In this document: positions 3,998-6,157 of the stretch, piece by piece
Layout: the number at the start of each line of letters is the position of its first letter
How positions within the stretch are numbered: the first letter of the stretch is position 1
Assembly (NCBI GenBank): GCA_019244985.1
Contig: JAFASB010000368.1
Span: 1-6,157 of the forward strand
Reading direction: 5' to 3'
From: Acidimicrobiia bacterium
Lineage (GTDB): Bacteria; Actinomycetota; Acidimicrobiia; Acidimicrobiales; AC-14
Length of the DNA stretch: 6,157 nt
The notes under the pieces: generated by a model
The model's database searches: none
What the model saw: the letters and a program-made list of their open reading frames with translations, nothing else
What the model was told of the DNA's origin: nothing
Translations under genes and position numbers: made by a program

Positions 3998-6157
3998 GTG
4001 TTCCTGAAGTCCCTCACCCTGAAGGGGTTCAAGTCGTTCGCCGAGCACACGTCGCTCGACTTCGAGCCCGGGGTGACGATCGTCGTCGGCCCGAACGGCA
4101 GCGGGAAGTCGAACCTGGTCGACGCCGTGGCGTGGGTGCTGGGCGCCCAGGGCGCCCGGTCGCTGCGTGGCACCAAGATGGACGACGTCATCTTCGCCGG
4201 TAGCGGCAACAAGGCGCCGTTGGGCCGGGCCGAGGTCTCACTCACCATCGACAACTCGTCGGGTCTGCTGCCCATCGGGTTCACCGAGGTGACCATCACC
4301 CGCACGTTGTTCCGGGAGTCGGGCGAGAGCGAGTACGCCATCAACGGCGTGCCCTGCCGGCTGCTCGACATCCAGGAGCTGCTCTCCGACAGCGGTGTCG
4401 GCCGCACGCAACACGTGATCGTCTCCCAGGGCCAGCTCGACGCGGTGCTGCAGGCCCGACCGGAGGACCGGCGGGCCGTCATCGAGGAGGCGGCCGGCGT
4501 CTTGAAGTACCGCCGCCGCAAGGAGAAGGCCGAGCGCCGGCTGGCGTCCACCGAGTCGAACCTGCTGCGCCTGCAGGACCTGCTTCGTGAGGTCCGCCGG
4601 CAGCTGCGTCCGCTCGAGCGCCAGGCCGACGCCGCCCGCCGCCACGGCGAGGTCGCGGGTGAGCTGGCTGCCCTGAAGCTGCATCTCGCCGGGCGGGAGG
4701 TCGCCGCCTTCCAGGGGCGCGCCGAGGCGTCGGCCTCGGCCAAGTCGGCGATGGAAGCCGAAGAGCGCCAGCTGCGCACCCGGCTGGGCGAGCTCGACCG
4801 TTTGGTCGCGGCCGCCGAGGCCGCCCTCGCGGCTACCGACGCGTCGGGGCTCGGAGAGGTTGTCGGGCGCGCCGAAGCCCTCCGAGAGCGGGCGCGTGGG
4901 CAAGCGGCACTGCTGGCCGAGCGGCGGCGGTCACTTGAACGCGACCGGTCGGCGTTCGTCGATCACACGCTGGTTGCCGCCCTCGAAGCCGAGGCCGCTC
5001 GCGTCACCGGCGAGCTGGCCGAGGTCGACGCCTCGGCGCGCGAGCTGGTGCCCGAGGCTGACGGTCTCAGCACGGCCGAGGCCGACCTGGCCCGTGAGCG
5101 CGAGGAGTTCGAGACCCGTCTCACCGACGGCGTCCCCGGGCCGAGCGGCCAGGCCGCCGAAGTCCGCGGAGAGCTGAGCGCCCTGCGGGCCAGCGTTGAG
5201 CTTGGTCAATCCGAGATGGGTCGCCTCGAGGCCCGCCTGGACGCCCTCCAGCAGCGTGCCGACCGCCTGACGGCCGCCACCGAGCGACTCGAGCAGGAGC
5301 TGCGCGACGCCGAAGCCGCCGAGCGGGGCCTCGTGGCCGCGGTCGACGAGGCTGCAGCCCGCAAGCTCGAGGCCCAGGCCACGGCGGACGAGGCAGAGGC
5401 AGCCCGCCGCCACGCCGAGACCGAGCACCGCGCGCTCCTCGCACGCGTCGACGCCCTCACGCTGGCGCTCGAAGCAGCGTCGCCGGCGTCGGCTTCCGCC
5501 GCCCTCGGTGTGCTCGGCGACCTCGTTGAGATCGACGCCGGCTGGGAGATCGCAGTCGCCGCCGCGCTGGGCGACGCCCTCGGCGCGTTGGTTGTGCGCG
5601 ACGCCGACGACGCACGCGCCGCCCTGGCGTCGCTCGCCGCATCCGGCGGCATCGGCACAGTCACGGCCGGGCTCAGGCCTGCGAGTGCGGTCTCGATGTC
5701 GGTCCCCGGCGGCGAACCGGTTCGCCACCACGTCCGCAGCCGCGACGCCGCCGTCGCCGCCGTGCTCGACGGCCTTCTCGCCGGCCACGTCGTCATCGGC
5801 GGCGCCTGGGAGGAGGCGCTCGACGCCGCGCTCGCCCACCCGCAGCTGACGATCGTGACCCGAGCGGGCGACCGCTTCGGCGGAGGTACGTGGCGCCTCG
5901 GCGCTTCCCGCACCGGCGTCACCGCCGCGGCGCTCGACGACGCACGTCAGCGCGCGGTCCAGGCGGCCGACGCGGTTGCGTCCGCGACCGCCAACGCGGC
6001 AGAGGCCGCAGCAGAGCTCGACAACGCCAACGCGGCAGCCATGGAGGCCAACCGCCGCCTCGACGAGAACGACGGCGGGCTCACCGCTGCAGCCGACGCG
6101 CACCGCCGCCTGGAGACCGAGAAGCGAGACGTCGCCGTCGAGGGCGACGCCGTGCGC
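3998..6157 (+). CDS. smc: Chromosome segregation protein SMC, N-terminal 720 residues (3' truncated)
   Basis: SMC is the ATP-driven DNA-loop motor that, with ScpA and ScpB, compacts and helps separate chromosomes. The visible 720 codons stay open to the right edge, about 60% of a usual ~1,150-1,200-residue protein. The N-terminal head has the MFLKSLTLKGFKSFA opening, Walker A GPNGSGKSN (31-39), LRGTKMDDVIF (56-66) and the Q-loop region VSQGQLDAVL (142-151), followed by RPEDRRAVIEEAAGVLKY (154-171). An Ala/Glu/Arg-rich coiled-coil arm runs from about 172 to 495, interrupted near 283-286 (SGLG) and 378-384 (GVPGPSG). The hinge spans about 503-635, from the LGVLGDLVEI strand and GWEIAVAAALG (515-525) to a closing FGGGTWRLG. 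The return arm starts near 643. The signature motif, Walker B and C-terminal head lie outside. GTG 3998 is chosen because it places the FLKSLTLKGFKSF segment exactly at the N-terminus. It follows mutM by 56 nt. Confidence 0.97.
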   Translation, partial: MFLKSLTLKGFKSFAEHTSLDFEPGVTIVVGPNGSGKSNLVDAVAWVLGAQGARSLRGTKMDDVIFAGSGNKAPLGRAEVSLTIDNSSGLLPIGFTEVTITRTLFRESGESEYAINGVPCRLLDIQELLSDSGVGRTQHVIVSQGQLDAVLQARPEDRRAVIEEAAGVLKYRRRKEKAERRLASTESNLLRLQDLLREVRRQLRPLERQADAARRHGEVAGELAALKLHLAGREVAAFQGRAEASASAKSAMEAEERQLRTRLGELDRLVAAAEAALAATDASGLGEVVGRAEALRERARGQAALLAERRRSLERDRSAFVDHTLVAALEAEAARVTGELAEVDASARELVPEADGLSTAEADLAREREEFETRLTDGVPGPSGQAAEVRGELSALRASVELGQSEMGRLEARLDALQQRADRLTAATERLEQELRDAEAAERGLVAAVDEAAARKLEAQATADEAEAARRHAETEHRALLARVDALTLALEAASPASASAALGVLGDLVEIDAGWEIAVAAALGDALGALVVRDADDARAALASLAASGGIGTVTAGLRPASAVSMSVPGGEPVRHHVRSRDAAVAAVLDGLLAGHVVIGGAWEEALDAALAHPQLTIVTRAGDRFGGGTWRLGASRTGVTAAALDDARQRAVQAADAVASATANAAEAAAELDNANAAAMEANRRLDENDGGLTAAADAHRRLETEKRDVAVEGDAVR

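Noticed and set aside
4931..6103. Long reverse-strand open frame of 390 codons opposite smc
   Set aside because: The + strand here encodes clear SMC arm and hinge motifs. The reverse frame is a by-product of GC-rich codon use, with Arg/Gly/Val-rich low-complexity translation and no recognisable family.

Overview
This is a high-GC window with every gene on the + strand, and it reads as a conserved bacterial housekeeping neighbourhood. The gene order is sepIVA-like / DUF177 (yceD) / rpmF / plsX / acpP / rnc / mutM / smc. The SepIVA-like/DUF177/rnc/fpg/smc part matches the mycobacterial order, and plsX-acpP-rnc-smc resembles the order in Bacillus. High GC, the actinobacterial SepIVA-type C-terminus and frequent GTG/TTG starts point to Actinomycetota. 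A deep-branching class such as Acidimicrobiia is my best guess from synteny, but I cannot prove it from the sequence alone.

Layout. Bases 2-328 hold the C-terminal end of a coiled-coil DivIVA/SepIVA-like protein, cut by the left edge. Overlapping it by 11 nt is a DUF177/YceD protein (318-830). Ten nucleotides later come ribosomal protein L32 (841-1017) and then, after 13 nt, the phosphate acyltransferase PlsX (1031-2002). A 76-nt gap carries a putative -10 box and a strong Shine-Dalgarno before acyl carrier protein (2079-2378). RNase III (2375-3106) follows in a 4-nt overlap and appears to start at CTG. MutM/Fpg (3099-3941) overlaps the rnc end by 8 nt. A 56-nt gap with a perfect 16-nt hairpin-type inverted repeat and a -10-like box precedes smc (3998 to the right edge), of which 720 codons are visible: ATPase head N-half, first coiled-coil arm, hinge, and the start of the return arm.

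How the genes work together. Three genes serve the large ribosomal subunit: DUF177 is linked to 23S rRNA accumulation, L32 is a 50S protein, and RNase III cuts pre-rRNA. Two serve phospholipid and fatty acid synthesis (PlsX uses acyl-ACP, and ACP is its carrier). The flanking genes serve cell division or envelope growth (SepIVA-like), DNA repair (MutM) and chromosome organisation (SMC). The tight overlaps suggest one or two translationally coupled operons, with possible internal promoters before acpP and smc.

I see no mobile element, CRISPR array, RNA gene or unknown system. The most notable points are the apparent non-canonical CTG start of rnc, the hairpin and leaderless-looking start of smc, and a similar TAGAC...CTAGCC arrangement in the only two gaps longer than 50 nt.
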